Under the pieces are notes generated by a model. The model was not told the DNA's origin. It searched no databases and saw only the letters and a program-made list of their open reading frames with translations. Below, piece by piece: positions 1 through 7,108 of a stretch of DNA of 11,032 nt. Each line of letters begins with the position of its first letter. Position 1 is the stretch's first letter. The translations under genes were made by a program, and so were the position numbers. The DNA is from Sporichthyaceae bacterium (lineage in GTDB: Bacteria; Actinomycetota; Actinomycetes; JACCUZ01), in assembly GCA_013698395.1 (NCBI GenBank), contig JACCUZ010000429.1:1-11032 (forward strand), given 5' to 3'.

Positions 1-3000
1 GCTCCCACACCGGCGAGCAGCGCTCCTCCCGGCGCAAGACCACTCAAGGGACCGGCCGCCCGGGTCGTGGCCAACATGCAGGCCAGCCTCGCGGTGCCGA
101 CGGCCACCAGCGTGCGCGCCGTGCCGGCGAAGCTGCTCATTGACAACCGCACCGTCATCAACAACCACCTCCAGCGGGGCAGAGGTGGCAAGGTCTCGTT
201 CACCCACCTCATCGGCTACGCCGTGGTCCGGGCCCTGCAGGCGATGGCGGAGATGAACAACGGTTTCACCGAGGTCGACGGCAAGCCGGCCGTCATCACT
301 CCGGAACAGGTCAACTTCGGGCTGGCCATCGACATCGCGAAGCCCGACGGCACCCGGAGCCTGCTCGTGCCCTCGATCAAGGGGGCCGACGCGATGGACT
401 TCGCAGCCTTCTGGTCAGCGTACGAGGACATCGTCCGGCGGGCGCGCGCGAACAAGCTCACGGCCGACGACTTCGCTGGCACGACCATCACCCTGACCAA
501 TCCCGGAACGATCGGCACGGTGCACTCAGTCCCCCGGCTCATGGCCGGGCAGGGCACCATCATCGGCGTCGGGGCGATGGAGTATCCCGCGGAGTACCAG
601 GGGGCGGCGCCGGAGACGCTGGCCCGGCTCGCGGTCAGCAAGACCATGACGCTGACCTCGACGTACGACCACCGCATCATCCAGGGCGCACAGTCCGGTG
701 ACTTCCTGCGCCGCATCCACGGCTTGCTGCTGGGCGAGGACGGCTTCTACGACGAGTGCTTCCAGGCGCTGCGCATCCCCTACGAGCCGATCCGTTGGAT
801 CCGCGACATCTCGGCCTCTCACGAGGACGACGTCGTCAAGCAGGCGCGTGTCCAGGAGCTGATCCACGCCTACCGCGTCCGCGGCCACCTCATGGCCGAC
901 ACGGACCCGCTGGAGTTCCGGCAACGATCCCACCCCGACCTCGACGTGGTGTCGCACGGCCTCACGTTGTGGGACCTCGACCGGGAGTTCGCCACCGGCG
1001 GCTTCGGTGGCAAGGCGATGGCGTCCCTGAGGGAGATCCTCGGGGTGCTGCGCGAGTCCTACTGCCGCCGGATGGGCATCGAGTACATGCACATCCAGGA
1101 CCCCGAGGAACGCCGGTGGATCCAGGAGCGGGTCGAGGTCCCGTTCACCAAGCCCTCGCGCGAGGAGCAGCTGCGGATCCTGCGACGGCTCAACGCGGCG
1201 GAGGCCTTCGAGACGTTCCTGCAGACCAAGTACGTCGGCCAGAAGCGGTTCTCCCTCGAGGGTGGCGAATCGGTCATCCCCATGCTCGACCAGGTGATGG
1301 CGGCCTCGGCCAAGGCAGGGCTGGACGAGGTGACGATCGGCATGCCGCACCGAGGCCGGCTCAACGTGCTGGCAAATCTGGCCGGAAAGAGCTACGGACA
1401 GATCTTCCGGGAGTTCGAGGGCAACCAGGACCCGCGTTCGGTGCAGGGCTCGGGCGACGTGAAGTACCACCTCGGCACCGAGGGCACCTACAAGGCGGCT
1501 GACGGAAACGAGTGCAAGGTCTACCTGGCGGCGAACCCCTCCCACCTCGAGGCGGTCAACCCCGTCCTCGAGGGCATCACCCGCGCCAAGCAGGACCGCC
1601 TCGACAAGGGCGAGGGCGGCTTCACGGTGCTGCCCGTTCTGCTGCACGGGGACGCTGCGTTCGCCGGCCAGGGAGTCGTGGCCGAGACGCTGAACCTCTC
1701 GCAGCTGCGCGGCTACCGCACCGGCGGGACAGTGCACGTCGTCGTCAACAACCAGGTCGGCTTCACCACGTCGCCCGCGGCGTCAAGGTCCTCGTTCTAC
1801 TGCACCGACGTGGCGCGCATGATCCAGGCGCCGATCTTCCATGTGAACGGTGACGACCCGGAGGCCTGCGTCAGGGTGGCCCAGCTGGCGTTCGAGTACC
1901 GCCAGGAGTTCAAGAAGGACGTCGTCATCGACATGGTCTGCTATCGCCGCCGTGGGCACAACGAGGGCGACGACCCATCGATGACCCAGCCCCTGATGTA
2001 CCGGCTGATCGAGAGCAAGCGGTCGGTGCGCAAGATCTACACCGAGTCGCTCATCGGGCGTGGTGACATCTCCGTGGAGGAGGCGGAGCAGGCGCTGCGC
2101 GACTACCAGCAGCAGCTCGAACGGGTCTTCGCCGAGACACGGGAGACGGTCTCCTCGTCGGAGGAGAAGGGCACCGGCAAGGGCATCGAGCGTCCGGCCG
2201 AGCAGAAGGCCTCGGTGGGTGAGTCGCGACGCACCGCAGTCGACCTCGAAGTCGTCAAGCTCATCGCCGACGCGCACGTGGCCCTGCCGAGTTCCTTCAC
2301 GGTGCACCCCAAGCTGATGCCTCTGCTTCAGAGGCGCGCGGCCATGGCCTCCGAAGGCGGCATCGACTGGGCGATGGGCGAGCTGTTCGCGTTCGGTTCG
2401 CTGCTGCTCGAGGGCAAGCCGGTGCGCCTGTCCGGTCAGGACAGCCGGCGGGGCACGTTCGTGCAGCGCCATGCGGTCCTCATCGACAAAGAGACCGGCG
2501 CCGAGTGGGTGCCGTTGGCCAACCTCGATGAGGGCCAGGCTCGGTTCTGGATCTATGACTCGTTGCTCTCGGAGTTCGCGGCGATGGGCTTCGAGTACGG
2601 CTACTCGGTGGCCCGACCGGACGCGCTCGTGCTCTGGGAGGCGCAGTTCGGCGACTTCTTCAACGGAGCGCAGACGGTCATCGACGAGTTCATCTCCTCC
2701 TCCGAGCAGAAGTGGGGACAGCGTTCCTCGGTCGTGCTGTTGCTCCCGCACGGCTTCGAGGGCCAGGGTCCTGACCACTCGTCCGGCCGCATCGAGCGCT
2801 TCCTGCAGATGTGCGCCGAGGAGAACATGACGGTGGCCTACCCCTCGAGCCCCGCGTCCTACTTCCATCTGCTGCGCTGGCACGCCTACCACGAGCCGCG
2901 CCGGCCGCTGGTGGTCTTCACACCCAAGTCCATGCTGCGCCTGAAGTCGGCCGCCTCTCCCGCGGAGGACTTCACCGGCGGCTCGTTCCGATCGGTGATC

Positions 3001-3402
3001 CCCGAGACCGAGGGCGGCATCGACGCAGCCGGCGTACGCAGGGTGCTTCTGTGCTCGGGCAAGATCTACTACGACCTCTTGGCCGAGCGGGCCAAGCGGG
3101 CCACCTCGGGCGGCGAACAGGTCGCGATCGTGCGCGTCGAGCAGCTCGCCCCGCTGCCGGGCGGGGAGCTCGCCGAAGCGGTCGCGGCGTACGGCTCGGC
3201 CGATCTTGTCTGGGTGCAGGAGGAACCCGCCAACCAAGGCCCCTGGCCGTTCATGGCCCTGAACCTGCCCGGGCACCTCGGCGCTCGGCCCCTGCTGTGC
3301 GTCTCGCGGACCGCGTCGGCATCACCGGCCGCCGGCTCGCACAAGAAGCACGACGCCGAGCAGCGGGCACTGGTCGAGCAGGCCTTCACCCTTCCCGGCT
3401 GA
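1..3402 (+). CDS. kgd: Multifunctional 2-oxoglutarate decarboxylase/dehydrogenase Kgd (5' end outside window)
   Basis: The frame is open from base 1, so this is the last 1133 residues of a protein usually about 1230 long; roughly the first hundred residues are missing. Kgd fuses an E2-type succinyltransferase domain to a thiamine-diphosphate E1 domain. In Actinomycetota it supplies the E1/E2 activity of the 2-oxoglutarate dehydrogenase complex in the TCA cycle, in the cytoplasm. Visible residues about 25-240 form the E2 domain, beginning near PTATSVRAVPAKLLIDNR, with the active-site motif DHRIIQG (His codon 670-672). The E1 part follows: GMPHRGRLNVLANL near 1339, the ThDP/Mg motif GDAAFAGQG (1648-1674) with NNQVGFTT (1747-1770), and RRRGHNEGDDPS near 1948. 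The C-terminal transketolase-like part carries SGQDSRRGTF near 2434 and HSSGRIERFLQ near 2776. No frameshift or missing catalytic motif is visible. A small gene follows 12 bases downstream and is probably cotranscribed. Confidence 0.97.
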   Translation, partial: APTPASSAPPGARPLKGPAARVVANMQASLAVPTATSVRAVPAKLLIDNRTVINNHLQRGRGGKVSFTHLIGYAVVRALQAMAEMNNGFTEVDGKPAVITPEQVNFGLAIDIAKPDGTRSLLVPSIKGADAMDFAAFWSAYEDIVRRARANKLTADDFAGTTITLTNPGTIGTVHSVPRLMAGQGTIIGVGAMEYPAEYQGAAPETLARLAVSKTMTLTSTYDHRIIQGAQSGDFLRRIHGLLLGEDGFYDECFQALRIPYEPIRWIRDISASHEDDVVKQARVQELIHAYRVRGHLMADTDPLEFRQRSHPDLDVVSHGLTLWDLDREFATGGFGGKAMASLREILGVLRESYCRRMGIEYMHIQDPEERRWIQERVEVPFTKPSREEQLRILRRLNAAEAFETFLQTKYVGQKRFSLEGGESVIPMLDQVMAASAKAGLDEVTIGMPHRGRLNVLANLAGKSYGQIFREFEGNQDPRSVQGSGDVKYHLGTEGTYKAADGNECKVYLAANPSHLEAVNPVLEGITRAKQDRLDKGEGGFTVLPVLLHGDAAFAGQGVVAETLNLSQLRGYRTGGTVHVVVNNQVGFTTSPAASRSSFYCTDVARMIQAPIFHVNGDDPEACVRVAQLAFEYRQEFKKDVVIDMVCYRRRGHNEGDDPSMTQPLMYRLIESKRSVRKIYTESLIGRGDISVEEAEQALRDYQQQLERVFAETRETVSSSEEKGTGKGIERPAEQKASVGESRRTAVDLEVVKLIADAHVALPSSFTVHPKLMPLLQRRAAMASEGGIDWAMGELFAFGSLLLEGKPVRLSGQDSRRGTFVQRHAVLIDKETGAEWVPLANLDEGQARFWIYDSLLSEFAAMGFEYGYSVARPDALVLWEAQFGDFFNGAQTVIDEFISSSEQKWGQRSSVVLLLPHGFEGQGPDHSSGRIERFLQMCAEENMTVAYPSSPASYFHLLRWHAYHEPRRPLVVFTPKSMLRLKSAASPAEDFTGGSFRSVIPETEGGIDAAGVRRVLLCSGKIYYDLLAERAKRATSGGEQVAIVRVEQLAPLPGGELAEAVAAYGSADLVWVQEEPANQGPWPFMALNLPGHLGARPLLCVSRTASASPAAGSHKKHDAEQRALVEQAFTLPG

Positions 3403-3414
3403 CGAGCCACAGCG

Positions 3415-3588
3415 GTGTACTTCACCGACCGGGGCATCGAGGAGCTCGAGTCACGACGGGGCGAGGAGACGGTGTCCCTCGCCTGGTTGGCGGCTCACCT
3501 GCGGCAGTTCGTCGACCTCAATCCGGACTTCGAGGTGCCGGTCGAGCGCCTCGCCACCTGGTTGGCCCGGCTCGACGACGAGGAGTGA
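3415..3588 (+). CDS. Small conserved actinobacterial protein downstream of kgd (probable DUF6104 family)
   Basis: A 57-residue ORF begins with GTG 12 bases after the kgd stop and ends with TGA at 3586-3588. It starts MYFTDRGIEELESRRG and ends VERLATWLARLDDEE. From memory this matches a short actinobacterial family annotated DUF6104; function unknown. It is acidic, with many Glu/Asp and Leu/Trp residues. Two helical stretches (about residues 5-30 and 40-55) are separated by a FVDLNPDFEVP linker. No signal peptide or membrane segment is seen. There is no clear Shine-Dalgarno sequence, so translational coupling to kgd is likely. The position suggests a role tied to kgd expression or to the enzyme, but that is inference from adjacency only. 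It is easily missed by annotation with a length cutoff. Confidence 0.85.
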   Translation: MYFTDRGIEELESRRGEETVSLAWLAAHLRQFVDLNPDFEVPVERLATWLARLDDEE

Positions 3589-3611
3589 CGGCGGCCCGGC
3601 CTGCCCACTCC
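3582..3611 (+). terminator. Stem-loop, possible terminator of the kgd operon
   Basis: GGAGTG (3582-3587) pairs perfectly with CACTCC (3606-3611). Inside a two-base bulge, GGC (3590-3592) pairs with GCC (3603-3605). The stem overlaps the stop codon of the small gene. No U-tract follows, which is common for actinobacterial terminators but weakens the call. It lies just before the next promoter, where a terminator would be expected. Confidence 0.4.
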
Positions 3612-3617
3612 CTGCTC

Positions 3618-3645
3618 TTGACATCTATCAGTCGCGATATATCTT
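3618..3645 (+). promoter_or_regulatory. Sigma-70-type promoter of the DUF4097-padR operon
   Basis: A perfect -35 box TTGACA (3618-3623) is followed after 16 bases by TATCTT (3640-3645), four of six matches to TATAAT. The surrounding 60 bases are AT-rich against a high-GC background. The start codon of the DUF4097 gene lies 39 bases beyond the -10 box, with a TGGAG ribosome binding site at 3673-3677. Confidence 0.65.
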
Positions 3646-3668
3646 ATTCGAACAAACGCGATACATCG
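3633..3668. promoter_or_regulatory. Tandem operator boxes, probable PadR autoregulation site
   Basis: CGCGATATATC (3633-3643) and CGCGATACATCG (3657-3668) are near-identical boxes 24 bases apart. Each is nearly palindromic around GATATATC or CGATACATCG. Box 1 fills the -35/-10 spacer and overlaps the -10 box; box 2 lies just downstream of the expected transcription start. This is a classic repressor placement. PadR repressors commonly bind palindromes in their own operon promoter, and a padR gene lies in this operon. Assignment to that PadR is inference. Confidence 0.55.
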
Positions 3669-3683
3669 TGACTGGAGTCGAGC

Positions 3684-4511
3684 ATGCAGCAGTGGCGGAT
3701 CGAGCAACCCGAGTTCCTCGACCTCGAGGGCGTCCGGCGCCTGGACGTGCGCCTGGTCGCTGGCGGCATCGATGTCCTCGGCCGCGCTGAGGACGCTGAG
3801 GACACCCACCCCGGAGCGGCCCGAGTCGAGGTCACCAACCTCGAGGGCCCACTGGACGTCCGGCTGGAGGGCGGCACCCTCACCATCACCCACGAGCGGT
3901 TGACCTGGGGAGGTCTGTTCGACTGGGTCGGTGGGGAAAGAGCGAGCGCCACTCTCTCGGTGAGCGTGTCCCCCGACTGTCCGGTCGAGCTCGGGGTCGT
4001 GTCCGCAGACGCCGTGGTCTCTGGCATCACCGCTGACCGGATGGCGGTCAAGAGTGTCTCGGGCGACGTCATCTTGGACGGTGTCCGTTCCGACATCTCC
4101 GCGAAAACGGTCAGCGGTGACCTGGAGACACGTCGGCTTGCGGGCGCACTGGCCTTCACCACGGTGAGCGGTGATCTCACGGTGGTCGCTGGCAGCAGTG
4201 CGTCCGTGCGCGCCGAGACGGTGTCCGGCGATCTGACCCTGGACCTCGACCTACAGACGGGTGGACGCATCAACGTCTCCAGCGTCTCCGGGGACGTGTC
4301 AGTGCGTATGCCGGGGTCGGTGGGGCTGCGGGTGGATGCCAAGACCATGAGCGGGTCGCTGGACTGCGCGTTCGACGGAGTCCAGGCAGAGCGCCAGCCC
4401 GGCATGGCGCGGATGCGCGGGCAGATCGGCGATGGCAGCGGCTTGCTCAAGGCCAAGACGGTGTCCGGCGACGTCGTGCTGCTCCAGCAGGTCGAAGCGA
4501 ACGACGCATGA
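3684..4511 (+). CDS. DUF4097 family beta-strand repeat protein
   Basis: This 275-residue protein belongs to the DUF4097 group, whose beta-strand repeats are thought to form a beta-helix-like fold; biochemical function is unknown. The C-terminal half repeats a VSGD motif at residues 125-128, 143-146, 161-164, 180-183, 201-204 and 260-263, with a degenerate MSGS at 222-225, mostly 18-21 residues apart. No signal peptide, transmembrane segment or lipobox is visible, so it is predicted cytoplasmic, unlike many family members that follow a membrane anchor. The ATG start is supported by TGGAG six bases upstream and by a convincing promoter. Its stop overlaps the padR start (ATGA), so the two are translationally coupled. 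The pairing with PadR suggests a stress- or envelope-linked response, but the sequence does not show what it binds. Confidence 0.9.
   Translation: MQQWRIEQPEFLDLEGVRRLDVRLVAGGIDVLGRAEDAEDTHPGAARVEVTNLEGPLDVRLEGGTLTITHERLTWGGLFDWVGGERASATLSVSVSPDCPVELGVVSADAVVSGITADRMAVKSVSGDVILDGVRSDISAKTVSGDLETRRLAGALAFTTVSGDLTVVAGSSASVRAETVSGDLTLDLDLQTGGRINVSSVSGDVSVRMPGSVGLRVDAKTMSGSLDCAFDGVQAERQPGMARMRGQIGDGSGLLKAKTVSGDVVLLQQVEANDA
4056..4472 (+). repeat. Protein-level VSGD beta-strand repeats within the DUF4097 gene
   Basis: Six VSGD units and one MSGS variant are encoded across this stretch, at spacings of 18, 18, 19, 21, 21 and 38 residues. The DNA partly repeats too: ACGGTGTCCGGCGA occurs near 4218 and again near 4458. 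The last gap of 38 residues is about two repeat lengths and contains a glycine- and methionine-rich insert. Confidence 0.75.
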
Positions 4512-5101
4512 GTCCCGTCTTCGGTCACGGCCGGCTCCGGCTCTACCTGCTCAAGCTCCTCGACGAGGCCCCGCGGCACGGCTATGACGTCATCCGCGAG
4601 CTCGAGGACCGCTTCATCGGGCTCTACTCGCCCAGCGCCGGCACCATCTATCCGCGTCTGGCTCGGCTCGAGGAGGACGGGCTCGTGACCCACGAGGTGG
4701 CGGAGGGGCGCAAGGTCTACCGCATCACTGCCGCCGGCCGCCTTGAGCTGGGTGACCGCTGGGGCGAGCTCGACGACCTCGAGCAGGAGATCGCCGGCTC
4801 GGTGCGCGACCTCGCGGCCGACATCCGCAGCGAGGTGCAGGAGTCGGTCCGCGACCTGCACAGCGAGCTCAAGGCCGCGGCCAAGGACGTACGCCGGCGA
4901 CAGCGCCACACCGCGCGCCGAGTGCGCCGGGAGATCCGCGGGACTCCATGGACGCACCACGAGCTCGAGGCAGCGGTCGAGGGCTTCGGGGCCGACCTGC
5001 GTCGCGTCGTCGGAGACCGGCCGCTGAGCGCAGAGAACGGCGTCGAGGTGCGGGCCGCGCTACAGCGCGCGCTCGAGGACGTACGCCGGCTCTTGGCCTA
5101 A
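4508..5101 (+). CDS. PadR family transcriptional regulator
   Basis: This 197-residue protein has an N-terminal PadR winged helix-turn-helix. Residues 1-80 include the characteristic LLDEAPRHGYDVIRELEDRF, the SAGTIYPRLARLEEDGLV recognition-helix segment and the wing GRKVYRITAAGRLEL. Residues about 85-145 form a long charged amphipathic region (EQEIAGSVRDLAADIRSEV onward), probably a coiled coil for dimerisation, followed by an Arg-rich stretch and a final helix. It is longer than the roughly 110-residue PadR-s2 type. The ATG start overlaps the upstream stop by four bases. It most likely represses its own operon through the two CGCGATAyATC boxes upstream of the DUF4097 gene. Its ligand is unknown. 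The last 42 bases overlap the convergent phosphotransferase gene. Confidence 0.92.
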   Translation: MSPVFGHGRLRLYLLKLLDEAPRHGYDVIRELEDRFIGLYSPSAGTIYPRLARLEEDGLVTHEVAEGRKVYRITAAGRLELGDRWGELDDLEQEIAGSVRDLAADIRSEVQESVRDLHSELKAAAKDVRRRQRHTARRVRREIRGTPWTHHELEAAVEGFGADLRRVVGDRPLSAENGVEVRAALQRALEDVRRLLA

Positions 5102-6109
5102 CCACCCGACGATGCGGTCCTCCCAGCGGGCGCGGCCGGCCAGAGTGGCCTCGCACAGAGCGCGCCGCCAGCTCGCTGCGCGGACCACGCCCACGGCTCG
5201 GTTGGCGAGTCGTGCCCCCTCCTTCAGGTCGTCGAGCGACGCCACGTCGGTCCACGCATCCAGGTAGGCATCACGCAGCCGCAGCAGCTGCGGCGCTCCG
5301 TCCGCAAGCTGCGCGACTTCGGCCACGGTGCCAAGGAGCACGTGCAGCACCATGAACGGCTGGCCGACGACGGCGTCGCCCCAGTCGAAGACCCGCATCG
5401 GCTGCCCAGGCCGCTTCGGGGCGAACACGTTGTTGTCGTGAAGGTCGTCATGCTCGATCGAATCGGGCACCCCGAGGGCGTCCAGTGCGGCGCAGGCCCC
5501 GGCAAGGGCGCGGCCCATCTTTCGCAGCGCCTCATGCTCCTCATTCGAGGGACCGCCGTCTTGGCCCAGTCGCAGGGCGGAGTGCCCGCTCAGCAGGTCC
5601 TCGCGCAGAGCAGGCAACACGTGCGGTCGGTTGTCCGGCACACCGAGCGACAGAAGCTCGGGAACGTGGGTCTCGACAATTCGCTGCAGTTGTGCGTGCT
5701 CGACCAGGAGCCGCTCCCACGCAGCCAGGTCACCGCCTCGGCCCGACGACGCCAGGACGCTTTGTAGCGTCGGGCCGCCGTCGCGCATGAGCAGCCAGCC
5801 CTCGGCCGGCTCCACCGCGACCGGTGGCACGACCTGGTCCGGCACCCATCGGGCCAACGCGGACACGAGGGACGCCTCGTATCGCGAACCGGCGGCGTTT
5901 GCCTTGAGCCACGTCGGGCCGGCAGCCGTGGGCAGCCGGAAGACGGTCGACCATGGTCGCGCCTTTACCTGCTCGGGCTGACCCGTAGGGCGCAAGCCCT
6001 CAATGGCCAGCCGATCAAAAGCCCAGCTGAGGATCTCGGCCCGCCAGGCCGGGTCGCGCCAGCGCGGCAGCCCGTCGTCGGCCTCGCGGTCGGTGGTGCC
6101 GTCGGTCAC
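5060..6109 (-). CDS. APH-fold phosphotransferase (kinase of unknown substrate)
   Basis: This 349-residue protein has the aminoglycoside phosphotransferase/choline kinase fold. Lys69 (TWLKANAAG) and Glu78 look like the ATP-anchoring pair. HDDLHDNN (residues 220-227) is the catalytic loop, with Asp222 the catalytic base and Asn227 a metal ligand. DWGDA (242-246) supplies the second metal-binding Asp. The usual HGDLH is HDDLH here. The family name does not imply antibiotic resistance; many chromosomal members phosphorylate sugars, amino alcohols or other small molecules, and the substrate here is not evident. The start is GTG inside the stop of the upstream oxidoreductase gene (4-base overlap), so translation is probably coupled and it is the last gene of the minus-strand operon. 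The 3' end overlaps padR on the other strand by 42 bases. Confidence 0.85.
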   Translation of the reverse strand: MTDGTTDREADDGLPRWRDPAWRAEILSWAFDRLAIEGLRPTGQPEQVKARPWSTVFRLPTAAGPTWLKANAAGSRYEASLVSALARWVPDQVVPPVAVEPAEGWLLMRDGGPTLQSVLASSGRGGDLAAWERLLVEHAQLQRIVETHVPELLSLGVPDNRPHVLPALREDLLSGHSALRLGQDGGPSNEEHEALRKMGRALAGACAALDALGVPDSIEHDDLHDNNVFAPKRPGQPMRVFDWGDAVVGQPFMVLHVLLGTVAEVAQLADGAPQLLRLRDAYLDAWTDVASLDDLKEGARLANRAVGVVRAASWRRALCEATLAGRARWEDRIVGWLGQEPAYVLERAL

Positions 6110-7077
6110 GCGGGTCGAGTGAGCACGATCTTTCCGAAGACCGCACCCTCCGCCAGGCGTCTGAACCCTTCGACGGCGTCCTCGAGGGGCAGCACCGAGT
6201 CGATCACGGGTCGGACGCCCGTCTCCGCCAACAGCCGGAGCAGCCGATCCAGCTCGTCCCGGGTCCCCATCGTGGCGCCCACGATGCGCAGCTGCAGGAA
6301 GAACACCCGCCGGAGGTCAGTGATCGCCTCGTGCCCGCCAGTGGCACCGCACACGACGAGGGTTCCGCCCTGGGTCAGCGACTTCAGACTGTGCTCCCAC
6401 GTCGGCGCACCGACGGTCTCCATCACCGCGTCGACTCGCTTCGGCAGCCGCCCTCCCGGCTCGAACGCCTGGTCGGCACCGAGCTCGAGCGCCTTCGTCC
6501 GCTTGGCCTCGTCTCGGCTGGTCACCCACATCCGCAAGCCGGATGCTCGGCCGAGGGCGATCAACGCCGTTGCGACCCCGCCGCCTGCTCCCTGCACCAG
6601 GACTGTCGACCCGGGCCGCACCTGGGCCTGGGTGAACAGCATGCGGTACGCCGTCAGCCAGGCGGTGGGAAGGCAGGCTGCCTCTTCAAAGGTCAGTTCG
6701 GCCGGCTTCGGCACCAGGTTGCGACGGGGCACCTGGACCAGGTCCGCCAGCGTTCCGTCGTACACCTCCGAGAGCAGGGACCGGCGCGGGTCCATCGTCT
6801 CGTCACCACGGAAGTCCGGGTCACTGATCACAGAATGGACGACGACCTCGTTGCCGTCCTCGTCGGTTCCGGCGCCGTCGCAGCCCAGCACCATGGGCAG
6901 CTTGTCAGCAGCCAGCCCGACTCCGCGCAGGCTCCAGACGTCATGGTGGTTGAGCGCCGCGGCGCGCAGCCGCACGGTGGTCCAGCCCTCGCGAGGCTCT
7001 GGCTCGGGGTGCTCCCCCAGCTCCAGGCCGTCGAGCGGGTGATCGGGATCGAGGCGGACAGCCGTGGCGGCGAGCAC
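6106..7077 (-). CDS. MDR-superfamily zinc-binding dehydrogenase-like oxidoreductase
   Basis: This 323-residue medium-chain dehydrogenase/reductase has a GroES-like N-terminal domain (residues 1-125, GCDGAG at 65-70) and a Rossmann domain. The nucleotide motif GAGGGVA lies at 163-169, after VLVQ. ALNHHDVW (41-48) takes the place of the catalytic Cys region of zinc alcohol dehydrogenases, and no four-Cys structural zinc lobe is seen. It is therefore probably a zinc-independent, quinone-oxidoreductase-like NAD(P)H enzyme despite the usual family label. Substrate unknown. The frame stays open upstream to 7290, but that part only overlaps malic enzyme coding sequence. The chosen GTG at 7077 begins MLAATAVRLD, has AGGG (7086-7089) eight bases upstream, and gives the normal family length. 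It lies 31 bases after the malic enzyme stop and overlaps the phosphotransferase start by four bases. Confidence 0.88.
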   Translation of the reverse strand: MLAATAVRLDPDHPLDGLELGEHPEPEPREGWTTVRLRAAALNHHDVWSLRGVGLAADKLPMVLGCDGAGTDEDGNEVVVHSVISDPDFRGDETMDPRRSLLSEVYDGTLADLVQVPRRNLVPKPAELTFEEAACLPTAWLTAYRMLFTQAQVRPGSTVLVQGAGGGVATALIALGRASGLRMWVTSRDEAKRTKALELGADQAFEPGGRLPKRVDAVMETVGAPTWEHSLKSLTQGGTLVVCGATGGHEAITDLRRVFFLQLRIVGATMGTRDELDRLLRLLAETGVRPVIDSVLPLEDAVEGFRRLAEGAVFGKIVLTRPA

Positions 7078-7108
7078 CCGTCGGACCCTACCCCTGGCGG
7101 TTAGCCGG

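Noticed and set aside
526..3276. Long minus-strand ORFs of 403 and 497 codons opposite kgd
   Set aside because: They are antisense shadows of high-GC coding sequence. Their translations are compositionally odd (rich in Arg, Leu, Asp, Val) with no recognisable domain, while kgd on the other strand is unambiguous.
3644..4960. 438-codon minus-strand ORF across the DUF4097 and padR genes
   Set aside because: It is low-complexity Ser/Arg/Pro/Thr-rich antisense translation; both plus-strand genes have clear domains, a promoter and coupled starts.
5342..5790. Plus-strand ORFs opposite the phosphotransferase
   Set aside because: They have no family features and are opposite a gene with intact catalytic motifs.
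5060..6109. Aminoglycoside resistance gene
   Set aside because: The fold is shared by many housekeeping kinases; the chromosomal operon context and the unusual loop give no support for antibiotic modification.
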